Shown: piece by piece, positions 56,502 to 64,000 of the stretch
Layout: every line of letters begins with the position of its first letter
Position numbering within the stretch: the stretch's first letter is position 1
Assembly (NCBI GenBank): GCA_031369365.1
Contig: JANMOP010000080.1
Coordinates: 40,438-104,437 of the forward strand
Length of the DNA stretch: 64,000 bases
Reading direction: 5' to 3'
Source of the DNA: Methylotenera_A sp031369365
GTDB taxonomy: Bacteria; Pseudomonadota; Gammaproteobacteria; Burkholderiales; Methylophilaceae
Notes under the pieces: model-generated
Told to the model about the DNA's origin: nothing
Database searches by the model: none
What the model saw: the letters and a program-made list of their open reading frames with translations, nothing else
Translations under genes and position numbers: made by a program

Positions 56502-57373
56502 GCACGCTTTTTAAAAACTATCGGTGCAACGCCATCTTCTAAATACGGCCTAGATTCTGCTTTCCAAGCGTGTCCATAAATCACTTCGAACGTGGCTGGC
56601 AATTTACCTTGCGAGCGAAATTGCTCATATTGTTGCGTTAAATGTTGTAAAAAACCTTTACCCTGCAAGCCGCGCGCGCGACCTTGAGTAGCATTATGTG
56701 CGCCTATGTTTTTAAGATCTTTCATCACGCTTTTTACGTCATCGTAAGTCAGCGTATAATGCTCTACATCCAGCACGGGTGCGCTAAAGCCCGCTCTTGT
56801 AAGCGCGTCGCCAATATCGTGCATATCAATAAATCGGCTGACATGGGTGTGGCCATTACTGGTAGCTGCGCGCAGTTCTTTAAGCGTATCTGGCCCAAAA
56901 GTGCTGAACATTAACAGTGCATTGGGTTGCAACACGCGTGCTACCTCGTTAAACGCGCCATCTAAATCATTACACCATTGCAGGGCGAGGTTTGACCACA
57001 CCAAACCCATACTGGCGCTGGCGATTGGCAGATGTTCTATATCGGCACAAACGAGGCTGTTTTTGCCTAAAATTTTATGTAGAAATGGGCGTTGTGCATG
57101 GGTTTTTTGTAACATGGCCAGTGCAATATCTAAAGAATAAACCTGTGCATTTCGAAATCTTTTTTGCAAACCAAAGCTGCCATGGCCAGTGCCACAACCC
57201 GCATCCAGTATAGCTTCTGGCTTAATCTTTACCAAGTCTAATCTGCTTAACATTTCATCGCGCACTAATTTTTGCAGCACGGCGGCGGCGTCGTACGTAT
57301 TGGCGGCGCGGTTAAACGAGGCGCGCACGCGAGCTTTATCAATGAAATATTTATCGGCGACTACTGCGTCCAT
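56498..57373 (-). CDS. bioC: Malonyl-ACP O-methyltransferase
   Basis: Methylates malonyl-ACP to disguise it for pimeloyl synthesis; BioH later removes the methyl group. The SAM-binding motif ILDAGCGTGHGSFGL and the IEHLPIASASMGLVWSNLALQWCND and FGPDTLKELRAA stretches are typical. I start at ATG 57373 (MDAVVADKYFIDKARVRASFNRAANTYD), 291 residues; the longer frame runs back into bioH and lacks family similarity. It lies five bases after bioH and overlaps bioD by four bases. Confidence 0.94.
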   Translation of the reverse strand: MDAVVADKYFIDKARVRASFNRAANTYDAAAVLQKLVRDEMLSRLDLVKIKPEAILDAGCGTGHGSFGLQKRFRNAQVYSLDIALAMLQKTHAQRPFLHKILGKNSLVCADIEHLPIASASMGLVWSNLALQWCNDLDGAFNEVARVLQPNALLMFSTFGPDTLKELRAATSNGHTHVSRFIDMHDIGDALTRAGFSAPVLDVEHYTLTYDDVKSVMKDLKNIGAHNATQGRARGLQGKGFLQHLTQQYEQFRSQGKLPATFEVIYGHAWKAESRPYLEDGVAPIVFKKRA

Positions 57374-57378
57374 TTGGT

Positions 57379-58149
57379 TCAAGCTAAAGGTTCTAAAAAC
57401 TGATTGAGCGCTTCGATAAACTGCTCGGTATGCGATAAAAACGGCGCATGCGCTGCGCCAGAAATGACGCGCAAATAGCCCATTGGCAGATGTTGCATCA
57501 TCCAATGCGCCGCCTGCACAGGGGCAAGCGTATCGCGGTCACCATGAATAAGCAGCGTAGGCTTGCGAATATTGGGGATTTCTGCGCGCAAATCAGCTTC
57601 TACAAGTACGCGTAAAGCGCGTTGCAGCGTAGTTTGTGTGGGCGTTGGTTTAAGCTCAAAACTGGCGCGTAATTGTTTGATGGTGCGGCGTCTATCATCC
57701 GCTTGCATGCATTGCAAGGTTAAAAACTGCAAAATGGTGGCTTTGTAATCGTGATTGACGCTTTCTGCAAAAGCGCTAAAATTTGCAGGGTCAACGCCCG
57801 CTTGCCAATCTGGTGTGCTCACAAATTTAGGCGTAGCGCTCACTAATGCCAAGCGCCGAATACGGTCTGGCTGATTAAGCGCAATGCGCTGTGCCACCAA
57901 GCCGCCAAGTGACCAGCCTATTACATCTGATACACCTGGAATCACTTCTGCCACTTCATCCGCCATTGCGTGCAAATGGTAAGGTTCTATCGGACGGCTG
58001 CTGCCCATGCCTGGCAAATCCACCAGATACAGCATATAGTCCTTCGACAATCGCTTAATAAGCGGCTGCCACACGCCGCTATGCATGCCCCAGCCGTGAA
58101 TCATCACCAGCGGCTGGCCTTGGCCAATTATTTCTACATGACAACTCAT
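57379..58149 (-). CDS. bioH: Pimeloyl-ACP methyl ester esterase
   Basis: Alpha/beta hydrolase that cleaves the methyl ester made by BioC, ending pimeloyl-ACP synthesis. At 256 residues it has HGWGMHSGVW near the N terminus, nucleophile Ser80 in VIGWSLGG, Asp in HGDRDTLAP and His in SGAAHAPFLSH. The start overlaps the bioF stop by four bases (ATGA), so BioF, BioH, BioC and BioD are translationally linked. Confidence 0.94.
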   Translation of the reverse strand: MSCHVEIIGQGQPLVMIHGWGMHSGVWQPLIKRLSKDYMLYLVDLPGMGSSRPIEPYHLHAMADEVAEVIPGVSDVIGWSLGGLVAQRIALNQPDRIRRLALVSATPKFVSTPDWQAGVDPANFSAFAESVNHDYKATILQFLTLQCMQADDRRRTIKQLRASFELKPTPTQTTLQRALRVLVEADLRAEIPNIRKPTLLIHGDRDTLAPVQAAHWMMQHLPMGYLRVISGAAHAPFLSHTEQFIEALNQFLEPLA

Positions 58150-59306
58150 GTTAATTCACTTTCTGCTAGATTAATGGCTTTTGCTAATTGAATCACGTCA
58201 CTTTCACTATGCGCGGCCGATAACGAAATGCGTAGCCGCGCTGTATTAATTGGCACAGTTGGCGGGCGTATTGCGGGCACCAAAATTCCTTGTTTTTGCA
58301 AATGCTCACTTAAGCCAACCGCCGCATGGTTGCTGCCGATAACCAATGGCTGCACGGCTGTATCGGATGGCATTAAAACCCAGTTTTTAAGCTGCAAATG
58401 TGCCTTTAAAGTGGCGATTAAATGCTGCAAATGTGCACGTAAATCATCGCCTTGTTCAATCAGGGTCACCGATTGTATTAAAGTTGCGGATAACGCTGGC
58501 GGTGCAGGTGTGCTGTAAACATAGCTGCGCGCATTTTGGATTAAATAATCAATCACTACTTGTTGCGCTGCCACAAACGCACCTGCAACGCCAGCGGCCT
58601 TGCCAAGTGTTGCCATCATAATGATGCGCGGCGACTTAATATTAAAGTGACTTAAGCACCCTTGTCCATGCTCGCCCAAAACCCCAAATCCATGCGCGTC
58701 ATCTATATATAAATAGGCATCATACTGCTCGCACAGCCGCAAATAATCTGGTATTGGCGCAATATCACCATCCATACTAAATACCGCATCTACGGCAATT
58801 AATTTTTGTTTTGCAGTGCTAGATTTTAATAGCTTTTCTAACGCAGCCACATCGTTATGCGCAAAACGCTTAAAGTCTGCCAGTGAATAATAGCCACCAT
58901 CATTCAAGCAAGCGTGATTCAACTTATCGGCAAAAATCGCATCCCCACGACCAACCAACGCGCCTAGCACGCCGATATTGGCCATATAACCCGTGCTAAA
59001 CAAAAGCGCTGCGGGCATATCCATAAACTTTGCCAGTTTTTTTTCCAGCTCGTCATGGTAACGGTGGTGCCCTGTAATTAAGTTAGAAGCACCACTACCC
59101 ACGCCAGAATCACCCGCTGCGGCTTGCATTGCGGCAATCAAAGCAGGGTGATTCGCCAAACCTAAGTAATCGTTACTGCAAAACGACAAATACGGCTTAC
59201 CGTTAGCCACAATATGCTCGGCTTGCGGCGAATCTAATAGCCTGCGCTGACGCATTAAGCCATCAGTTTTGCGTTGCTCAAGTTCTAATTTAAGGGCGTT
59301 TAGCAT
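58146..59306 (-). CDS. bioF: 8-amino-7-oxononanoate synthase
   Basis: PLP enzyme that joins pimeloyl-ACP and alanine. At 386 residues it has SNDYLGLANHPALIAAM, GSGASNLITGHHRYHDELEKKLA, DDAHGFGVLGEHGQG and the PLP Lys in MATLGKAAGVAGAFV. It is separated from bioB by a repeat element of about 100 bases but on the same strand. Confidence 0.96.
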   Translation of the reverse strand: MLNALKLELEQRKTDGLMRQRRLLDSPQAEHIVANGKPYLSFCSNDYLGLANHPALIAAMQAAAGDSGVGSGASNLITGHHRYHDELEKKLAKFMDMPAALLFSTGYMANIGVLGALVGRGDAIFADKLNHACLNDGGYYSLADFKRFAHNDVAALEKLLKSSTAKQKLIAVDAVFSMDGDIAPIPDYLRLCEQYDAYLYIDDAHGFGVLGEHGQGCLSHFNIKSPRIIMMATLGKAAGVAGAFVAAQQVVIDYLIQNARSYVYSTPAPPALSATLIQSVTLIEQGDDLRAHLQHLIATLKAHLQLKNWVLMPSDTAVQPLVIGSNHAAVGLSEHLQKQGILVPAIRPPTVPINTARLRISLSAAHSESDVIQLAKAINLAESELT

Positions 59307-59327
59307 AAATCATTCAATTTGAAGTAA

Positions 59328-59427
59328 CGTCATTGCGAGCCAAAAGTTTTATCTTTGGCGTGGCAATCCATTTGTTTAAACGTGTGTTTAAAATCCTTAG
59401 ATTGCCACGCTTCGCTCGCAATGACGG
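59328..59427. repeat. CGTCATTGCGAG inverted repeat between bioB and bioF
   Basis: CGTCATTGCGAGCCAAAAGT, then GGCAATCC, faces GATTGCCACGCTTCGCTCGC then AATGACG. It interrupts the bio cluster just downstream of bioB and may weaken read-through into bioF. Confidence 0.7.
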
Positions 59428-59435
59428 GTTATATT

Positions 59436-60467
59436 TTAAATCCGATTAATGCCTAATTTATTAAACAATGCCCTATCAGTCGCGGCCTCTGGGTTGCCTG
59501 TGGTAAGCAACTTTTCACCATAAAAAATACTATTCGCGCCTGCTAAAAAGCATAACGCTTGAATGCCTTCGTGCATACTTTGGCGACCCGCCGACAAGCG
59601 CACATAACTCTGCGGCATGGTAATGCGAGCCGCGGCAATGGTGCGTACAAATTCAATTGGATCAAGCGCATCCGTACCGTGTAAGGGCGTGCCTTCTACT
59701 TGCGTAAGCAAATTAATCGGCACACTTTCAGGCGGCCTTTCCATATTCGCCAACTGCGCCAATAAACCTGCACGCTGATTGCGCGATTCGCCCATGCCAA
59801 TAATGCCGCCGCTGCACACGTTAATATCTGCATTCCTAACACGTCCCAGCGTATCTAGGCGATCTTGGTAGGTGCGTGTGCTAATTACGTCACCGTAGAA
59901 TTCAGGCGCGGTGTCTAGGTTGTGGTTATAAAAATCCAGGCCTGCGTCTTTTAGTTGCTCGGCTTGGCCTTCTTTTAACATGCCTAGCGTGGCGCAAGTT
60001 TCTAAACCCATCGCCTTCACTTCAGCAATCATTTTCAATACTGGCTCAAGGTCGCGCTGTTTTGGCCCACGCCAAGCTGCGCCCATACAAAAACGTGTTG
60101 CGCCACTATTTTGCGCTTCTTTTGCGGCGGCTAGTACGTCTTCCAACTGCATCAGCGGCTCGTCTTCTACTTCTGTGTGGTAGCGCGCGGCTTGTGGGCA
60201 ATAACCACAATCTTCACTACAACCGCCTGTTTTTATAGATAATAATGTGCTGACTTGTACCGCGTTTGGATCGAAGTTTTCGCGATGCACGAGTTGCGCG
60301 CGATGCAATAAATCGTTAAATGGAAGCTCATATAAAGCCACAATGTCGTCCACGCTCCACCGATTCACAGTTGCAGCCTCGGTTTTACAAGTTTTTAGCA
60401 AAGACTTGTCTAACAAATCTAGGTTTATAATGGCTGTATTAGCAGCGTTTTGTGCGATTTCAAGCAT
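59436..60467 (-). CDS. bioB: Biotin synthase
   Basis: Radical-SAM enzyme that inserts sulfur into dethiobiotin. The 4Fe-4S Cys are 83, 87 and 90 in GGCSEDCGYCPQAARY. The 2Fe-2S ligands include Cys in FCMGAAWRGP, CATLG and NVCSGGIIGMGE, and Arg in SVRLSAGRQSM-type sequence. I start at ATG 60467 (MLEIAQNAANT), 343 residues, preceded by AAAGG; the longer frame overlaps comF. It is divergent from comF across about 118 bases. Confidence 0.96.
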   Translation of the reverse strand: MLEIAQNAANTAIINLDLLDKSLLKTCKTEAATVNRWSVDDIVALYELPFNDLLHRAQLVHRENFDPNAVQVSTLLSIKTGGCSEDCGYCPQAARYHTEVEDEPLMQLEDVLAAAKEAQNSGATRFCMGAAWRGPKQRDLEPVLKMIAEVKAMGLETCATLGMLKEGQAEQLKDAGLDFYNHNLDTAPEFYGDVISTRTYQDRLDTLGRVRNADINVCSGGIIGMGESRNQRAGLLAQLANMERPPESVPINLLTQVEGTPLHGTDALDPIEFVRTIAAARITMPQSYVRLSAGRQSMHEGIQALCFLAGANSIFYGEKLLTTGNPEAATDRALFNKLGINRI

Positions 60468-60584
60468 GTCAATACCTTTGTATGTAGCTGATTTAATAAG
60501 GCAATTATAAGCTGTAAAGATAATATGTGGCAACTACTAAACCAATGCTTAAAAAATAATCAACTGTTAAATTACAAGTTTAAT

Positions 60585-61337
60585 ATGGATATTTTAAAGC
60601 GTAGCATTTTTAAGCACATTATATTTAAACCAAACTGCCTGCTATGTGCATCGCCACAAGCCAATAACCATGCGCTTTGCAGCCCATGCCTTAACGAGCT
60701 TCCGTGGCACCCCGCTAGTAGCTGTCCGCAATGCGGCCTTAACTCAAGTGGCCAATTATGCGGCAGTTGCATCAGCTCGCCGCCTGATTTTGATGCAATG
60801 CACGCAGTTTTTTTGTATCAATATCCCATTGATAAGATGATGCAACGCTATAAATACGGCAATATGCTCAATATTAGCCACACTTTTGGCCAACTATTAA
60901 CTGACCAACTATTAGCTAGGCAATTATTAACTGACCAACTATTAACTAGGCAATTATTAGGTCAATTATCTTTTGAAGCCATCGATTTAATCATCCCCAT
61001 GCCTATGCATCCTACACGACTAAAACAACGTGGCTTTAACCAAGCACTTGAAATTGCTAAAATTTTAAGCAAAAATTGTAAAGAAAAACTCGATTTTAAA
61101 AGCGTACAAAGGCAAACCCTAACCCCGCCACAAGCCAGCCTGCCACTAAAACAGCGGGTAAAAAACATCAAAGGTGCGTTTAAAGTAAATAGCGATTTGG
61201 CAGGTAAAAAAATCGCCATTGTGGATGATGTAATGACCACGGGCGCTAGCCTAAATGAGCTTGCCAAAACGCTAAAAAAAGCGGGTGCAAGCCATGTAGA
61301 GTGCTGGGTGATTGCGCGCACGCTGCCACATACATAA
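60585..61337 (+). CDS. ComF-family phosphoribosyltransferase-like protein
   Basis: A protein of about 250 residues: an N-terminal zinc-ribbon with paired Cys (NCLLC...LCSPC...CPQCG...LCGSC) and a C-terminal PRTase fold with IPMPMHPTRLKQRGFNQALEIAK and the PRPP loop IAIVDDVMTTGAS. ComF proteins aid DNA uptake, probably single-strand handling; the type IV pilus genes in this window fit a competence role. A 30-base tandem repeat (60892-60965) adds LLTDQLLxRQ units between the two domains, in frame. I start at ATG 60585; the earlier in-frame ATG at 60525 overlaps the bioB upstream region. Confidence 0.88.
   Translation: MDILKRSIFKHIIFKPNCLLCASPQANNHALCSPCLNELPWHPASSCPQCGLNSSGQLCGSCISSPPDFDAMHAVFLYQYPIDKMMQRYKYGNMLNISHTFGQLLTDQLLARQLLTDQLLTRQLLGQLSFEAIDLIIPMPMHPTRLKQRGFNQALEIAKILSKNCKEKLDFKSVQRQTLTPPQASLPLKQRVKNIKGAFKVNSDLAGKKIAIVDDVMTTGASLNELAKTLKKAGASHVECWVIARTLPHT
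60892..60965 (+). repeat. 30-bp in-frame tandem repeat inside comF
   Basis: CAACTATTAACTGACCAACT then ATTAGCTAGG is repeated almost exactly once and followed by a partial third copy. It encodes QLLTDQLLARQLLTDQLLTR and then QLLGQL. The frame is kept because 30 is a multiple of three. Confidence 0.85.
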
Positions 61338-61348
61338 AAAAAACCTTC

Positions 61349-61426
61349 TCCGTCATTCTGAGCATAGCGAAGAATCCAGCTTTTAAGTGGCTCCGAACTG
61401 GATTCTTCGCTGCGCTCAGAATGACA
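61349..61426. repeat. CGTCATTCTGAGCATAGCGAAG inverted repeat
   Basis: CGTCATTCTGAGCATAGCGA and AGAATCCAG face CTGGATTCTTCGCTGCGCTC and AGAATGAC. It probably acts as the comF terminator. The rest of the 317-base gap (61427-61654) shows no gene; it is A/T-rich and may hold the promoter of the next gene. Confidence 0.7.
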
Positions 61427-61654
61427 AGTTGTAGGTTTTAAGCTTGCACTAGTTTTAAAACCAAGCTATTAAAACCCTAACTAAATCACTTAACTAAGAC
61501 CTTATCAAAGCCCGATCTAAACTAAAGTTGAACTTTCAAAACTTCAAATGCTAACTAAACAGGTGTAAACTGAATTAAATAAACTCTATGAGTTAAAATT
61601 TTAGGCGGCGCTAATGATGTTGACGAATGTATTTAAGCTAACAAGGCAAGCATC

Positions 61655-64000
61655 ATGACAGCTAAAAAATTACCCAATAAAGCAAAGACAGCACCTGTTG
61701 CTGCTACGCCTGTCACTTCTAAACCTGTTGCCGAAGCAGATTTTCCATCAGATCATTCGTTCCCCATTGTGGGCTTGGGTGCCTCGGCTGGTGGTTTAAA
61801 GGCGTTTGAGCAATTTTTTTCTGGCATGCCCGCCAATATAGAGCCAAAAATGGCCTTTGTATTGGTGCAACATTTAGCCCCTGATCATAAAAGTATTTTA
61901 ACCGATCTGATCAGCCGCTATACCACCATGCAAGTGTTTGAAGTGACCGATGGCATGGCGGTGCAAATCAATTGCGCCTATATTATTCCGCCTAATTTTG
62001 ATTTGGCTTATTTAAATGGCAGGCTGCATTTGCTCGAGCCAACTGCGCCGCGTGGCCAACGCTTGCCTATCGATTTTTTCTTTCGCTCACTGGCAGAAGA
62101 TCAACGTGAACACGCTATTGGCATAATATTGTCTGGCACTGGCAGTGATGGTAGTTTAGGAGTACGTGCCATTAAAGGTGAAGGCGGTATGGTGATGGTG
62201 CAAGCGTTAGCATCCACCGAGTTCGACGGCATGCCGCGAAGTGCTATTGCCACTGGTTTAGTCGATTTTGAGCTGACGCCAGCCGAGATGCCAGCAAAAT
62301 TACTGGCTTATGCTAAACATGCATTTGGCAAGCTTGCACAGGCTAATATTTCTGCTACCCACGATACTGGCAATACACGTAAAAAAATATTTATATTATT
62401 GCGCGCGCAAACAGGCCACGATTTTTCTCAATATAAACCAAGCACAATTAACCGCCGTATTGAAAGGCGTATGGCGGTGCATCAAGTTGATTCAATTGAC
62501 AATTACGTTAAATTTTTACAGCAAACACCTGCCGAAGTTGAAGCTTTATTTCGTGATTTGTTAATTGGCGTGACAAAATTCTTTCGAGATACTGAAGCGT
62601 TTAAAGTGTTAGAAGAACACATTATTCCCACACTTTTTAAGGATAAACCTGCGGGTTCAGTCATCCGTATTTGGTCAACAGGCTGCTCTACTGGCGAAGA
62701 AGCTTATTCTATCGCCATTTTATTGCAAGAGCATATTGAAGTAGCCAAGAAAAATTTTACTGTGCAGCTGTTTGCAACGGATATCGATAGCAGGGCAATT
62801 GCCACAGCCCGTGCTGGGCTTTATCCAGCCAGCATTGCTAATGATATGACGCTACAACGTTTATCACGTTTTTTTTCGTCTGAGGCCGATGGCAGCGCCT
62901 ATCGCATCCATAAAGGTATTCGCGATATGCTGATTTTTTCTGAGCAAGACATCATAAAAGACCCACCTTTTTCTAAGCTAGACATGATTAGTTGCCGCAA
63001 TCTATTGATTTATATGAGTGCAGAATTGCAGACTAAGCTTATTCCACTATTTCATTTTGCACTTAAACCACAAGGAATCTTATTTTTAGGTACTTCCGAG
63101 GGCATTGGTGATTTTAGTACTTTATTTAATGTGTTAGACCGCAAAGCTAAGTTTTATCAACGTAAGGAGCTTTACGCAAATACACAACGCGGTAATTTAA
63201 CGCGCAATTTGGGTAGCATTTCGCCGCCATTGTTTGATACAGCAACTTCATTATTGGCAAATAGTTCAAAAGTACCATCTGCTGCAAACCCGGCAAAAAT
63301 GTCTTTGAAAGAGCTGACACAACACACCATTTTACAAAACATTGCGCCCGCAAGCGCATTAGTGAATGAGCGCGGCGATATTTTGTATTTGCATGGCAGA
63401 ACAGGCATGTATCTTGAAATGAATGCAGGCGAAGTTGGCATTAACAACATCTTAAAAATGTCGCGTGAAGGTTTGCGCCGCGATTTAACGGCCGCACTGC
63501 TTAAAACCGTAAACACTAAAGAAACCGTGCGCTGCAAGGGCTTACGGGTTAAAACTAATGGTCATTTTACCCATGTGAATGTCACGGTTTGCCCTGCCGC
63601 AACAGATATTAATGCAAGTTTAGAATCAAAAAACACAGGTGTGAGCAAAATTACTGGCGTAAGCAAAAATACTGGTGCAAGTAAGAACGCAGGAGTAAGC
63701 AAAGTAACTGCTGCCAGCCTAGATTCCAATTTGTATTTAATTATTTTAGAAGATGCGCCAGACCTTGTGATTGATGGCGCACATCAAGATAAATTAGCTC
63801 CTAGCACAGCAGATAAACTGATTGATAGCGAAGCAGAAGCGCTAATTGATGCACTGAGGCAAGAATTGCGTGCCAAAGATGAATACATACAAACCACGCA
63901 CGAAGAGTTAGAAAGCTCCAATGAGGAACTTAAATCCTCCAATGAAGAAATGCAATCTGTGAATGAGGAATTGCAATCGACCAATGAGGAGCTGGAAACT
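61655..64000 (+). CDS. CheB-CheR fusion sensory protein (3' partial)
   Basis: The frame is open to the right edge (782 codons seen). After a Lys/Pro/Val linker, residues about 36-220 form a CheB methylesterase without receiver domain: Ser44 in GLGASAGG, His73 in VQHLAPDH and Asp165 in GTGSDGS complete the triad. Residues about 240-500 form CheR: RRIERRM, SAM site WSTGCSTGEEAYS, SCRNLLIYM. A PAS-like segment follows, then four hexapeptide repeats (GVSKIT and variants), then a charged coiled coil of EELxSxNEE repeats at the edge. Such hybrids usually continue into PAS/histidine-kinase domains. ATG 61655 has AAGGCAAG upstream. Confidence 0.93.
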   Translation, partial: MTAKKLPNKAKTAPVAATPVTSKPVAEADFPSDHSFPIVGLGASAGGLKAFEQFFSGMPANIEPKMAFVLVQHLAPDHKSILTDLISRYTTMQVFEVTDGMAVQINCAYIIPPNFDLAYLNGRLHLLEPTAPRGQRLPIDFFFRSLAEDQREHAIGIILSGTGSDGSLGVRAIKGEGGMVMVQALASTEFDGMPRSAIATGLVDFELTPAEMPAKLLAYAKHAFGKLAQANISATHDTGNTRKKIFILLRAQTGHDFSQYKPSTINRRIERRMAVHQVDSIDNYVKFLQQTPAEVEALFRDLLIGVTKFFRDTEAFKVLEEHIIPTLFKDKPAGSVIRIWSTGCSTGEEAYSIAILLQEHIEVAKKNFTVQLFATDIDSRAIATARAGLYPASIANDMTLQRLSRFFSSEADGSAYRIHKGIRDMLIFSEQDIIKDPPFSKLDMISCRNLLIYMSAELQTKLIPLFHFALKPQGILFLGTSEGIGDFSTLFNVLDRKAKFYQRKELYANTQRGNLTRNLGSISPPLFDTATSLLANSSKVPSAANPAKMSLKELTQHTILQNIAPASALVNERGDILYLHGRTGMYLEMNAGEVGINNILKMSREGLRRDLTAALLKTVNTKETVRCKGLRVKTNGHFTHVNVTVCPAATDINASLESKNTGVSKITGVSKNTGASKNAGVSKVTAASLDSNLYLIILEDAPDLVIDGAHQDKLAPSTADKLIDSEAEALIDALRQELRAKDEYIQTTHEELESSNEELKSSNEEMQSVNEELQSTNEELET
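63638..63709 (+). repeat. 18-bp tandem repeat in the CheB-CheR gene
   Basis: Four 18-base units encode GVSKIT, GVSKNT, GASKNA and GVSKVT in frame. They lie in a linker before the coiled coil. Probably slippage-derived and length-variable. Confidence 0.8.

Noticed and set aside
57374..57505. N-terminal extension of bioC into bioH
   Set aside because: It overlaps bioH and does not resemble BioC; ATG 57373 fits the family and the five-base gap.
60892..60965. Possible CRISPR array
   Set aside because: The repeats are contiguous without spacers and are in frame inside comF.

Overview
The window reads as chromosome of a Gram-negative betaproteobacterium, most likely a methylotroph of the Methylophilaceae (Methylotenera-like). 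This is an inference from gene order and protein character, not from a marker gene. The clues are the ilvB-ilvN-ilvC-psd, xseB-ispA-dxs-folE2, lptD-surA-pdxA-rsmA-adk and leuS-lptE-holA-proA-nadD orders, a bioB-F-H-C-D run, VPxPAA-type PEP-CTERM proteins, and an exported SRPBCC protein resembling MxaD of methanol oxidation. Almost all of the sequence is housekeeping core with dense, tightly packed operons. I saw no rRNA, tRNA, CRISPR array, transposase or integrase gene. Layout, 0-31 kb: a GspE/PilB-type ATPase cut by the left edge; branched-chain amino acid synthesis (ilvB, ilvN, ilvC) and psd; rppH; a YVTN beta-propeller lipoprotein and the MxaD-like protein, separated by clusters of small palindromic repeats; a type IV pilin island with two tandem pilA copies, each behind its own near-consensus sigma-54 promoter, followed by an O-antigen-ligase-family membrane protein likely to glycosylate the pilin; a vapBC-type toxin-antitoxin pair; a cyclic-nucleotide cassette (CHASE2 cyclase, metallo-beta-lactamase-fold phosphodiesterase, cyclic-nucleotide-binding rhodanese); xseB-ispA-dxs-folE2 with a DUF2970 protein and dodecin; a retropepsin, an MFS transporter, aroC, a glutamine amidotransferase, rluE and icd; and pilB-pilC. 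Layout, 32-64 kb: a pepP-ubiH-ubiH2-dsbC operon; a membrane Mrr-type nuclease/zinc-finger protein whose N terminus appears frameshifted at a poly-A run; murU and amgK (cell-wall sugar recycling); lptD-surA-pdxA-rsmA-adk; a HAMP sensor with no output domain; leuS-lptE-holA-proA-nadD; two tandem PEP-CTERM genes sharing a palindromic upstream element; the biotin genes with divergent comF; and the start of a CheB-CheR fusion cut by the right edge. The most unusual layer is the repeat content. At least five families of short palindromic or inverted-repeat elements sit between genes, sometimes nested. They supply stop codons (pdxA, amgK, rluE), and one GC-rich family is inserted in frame inside leuS and murU. 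A two-copy 57-bp element has a stem that varies by compensatory changes next to an invariant tail. The strongest candidates for under-described biology are this element, the three-gene cyclic-nucleotide cassette, the duplicated RpoN-driven pilin locus with its C-terminal serine, and the palindrome shared by the PEP-CTERM genes.
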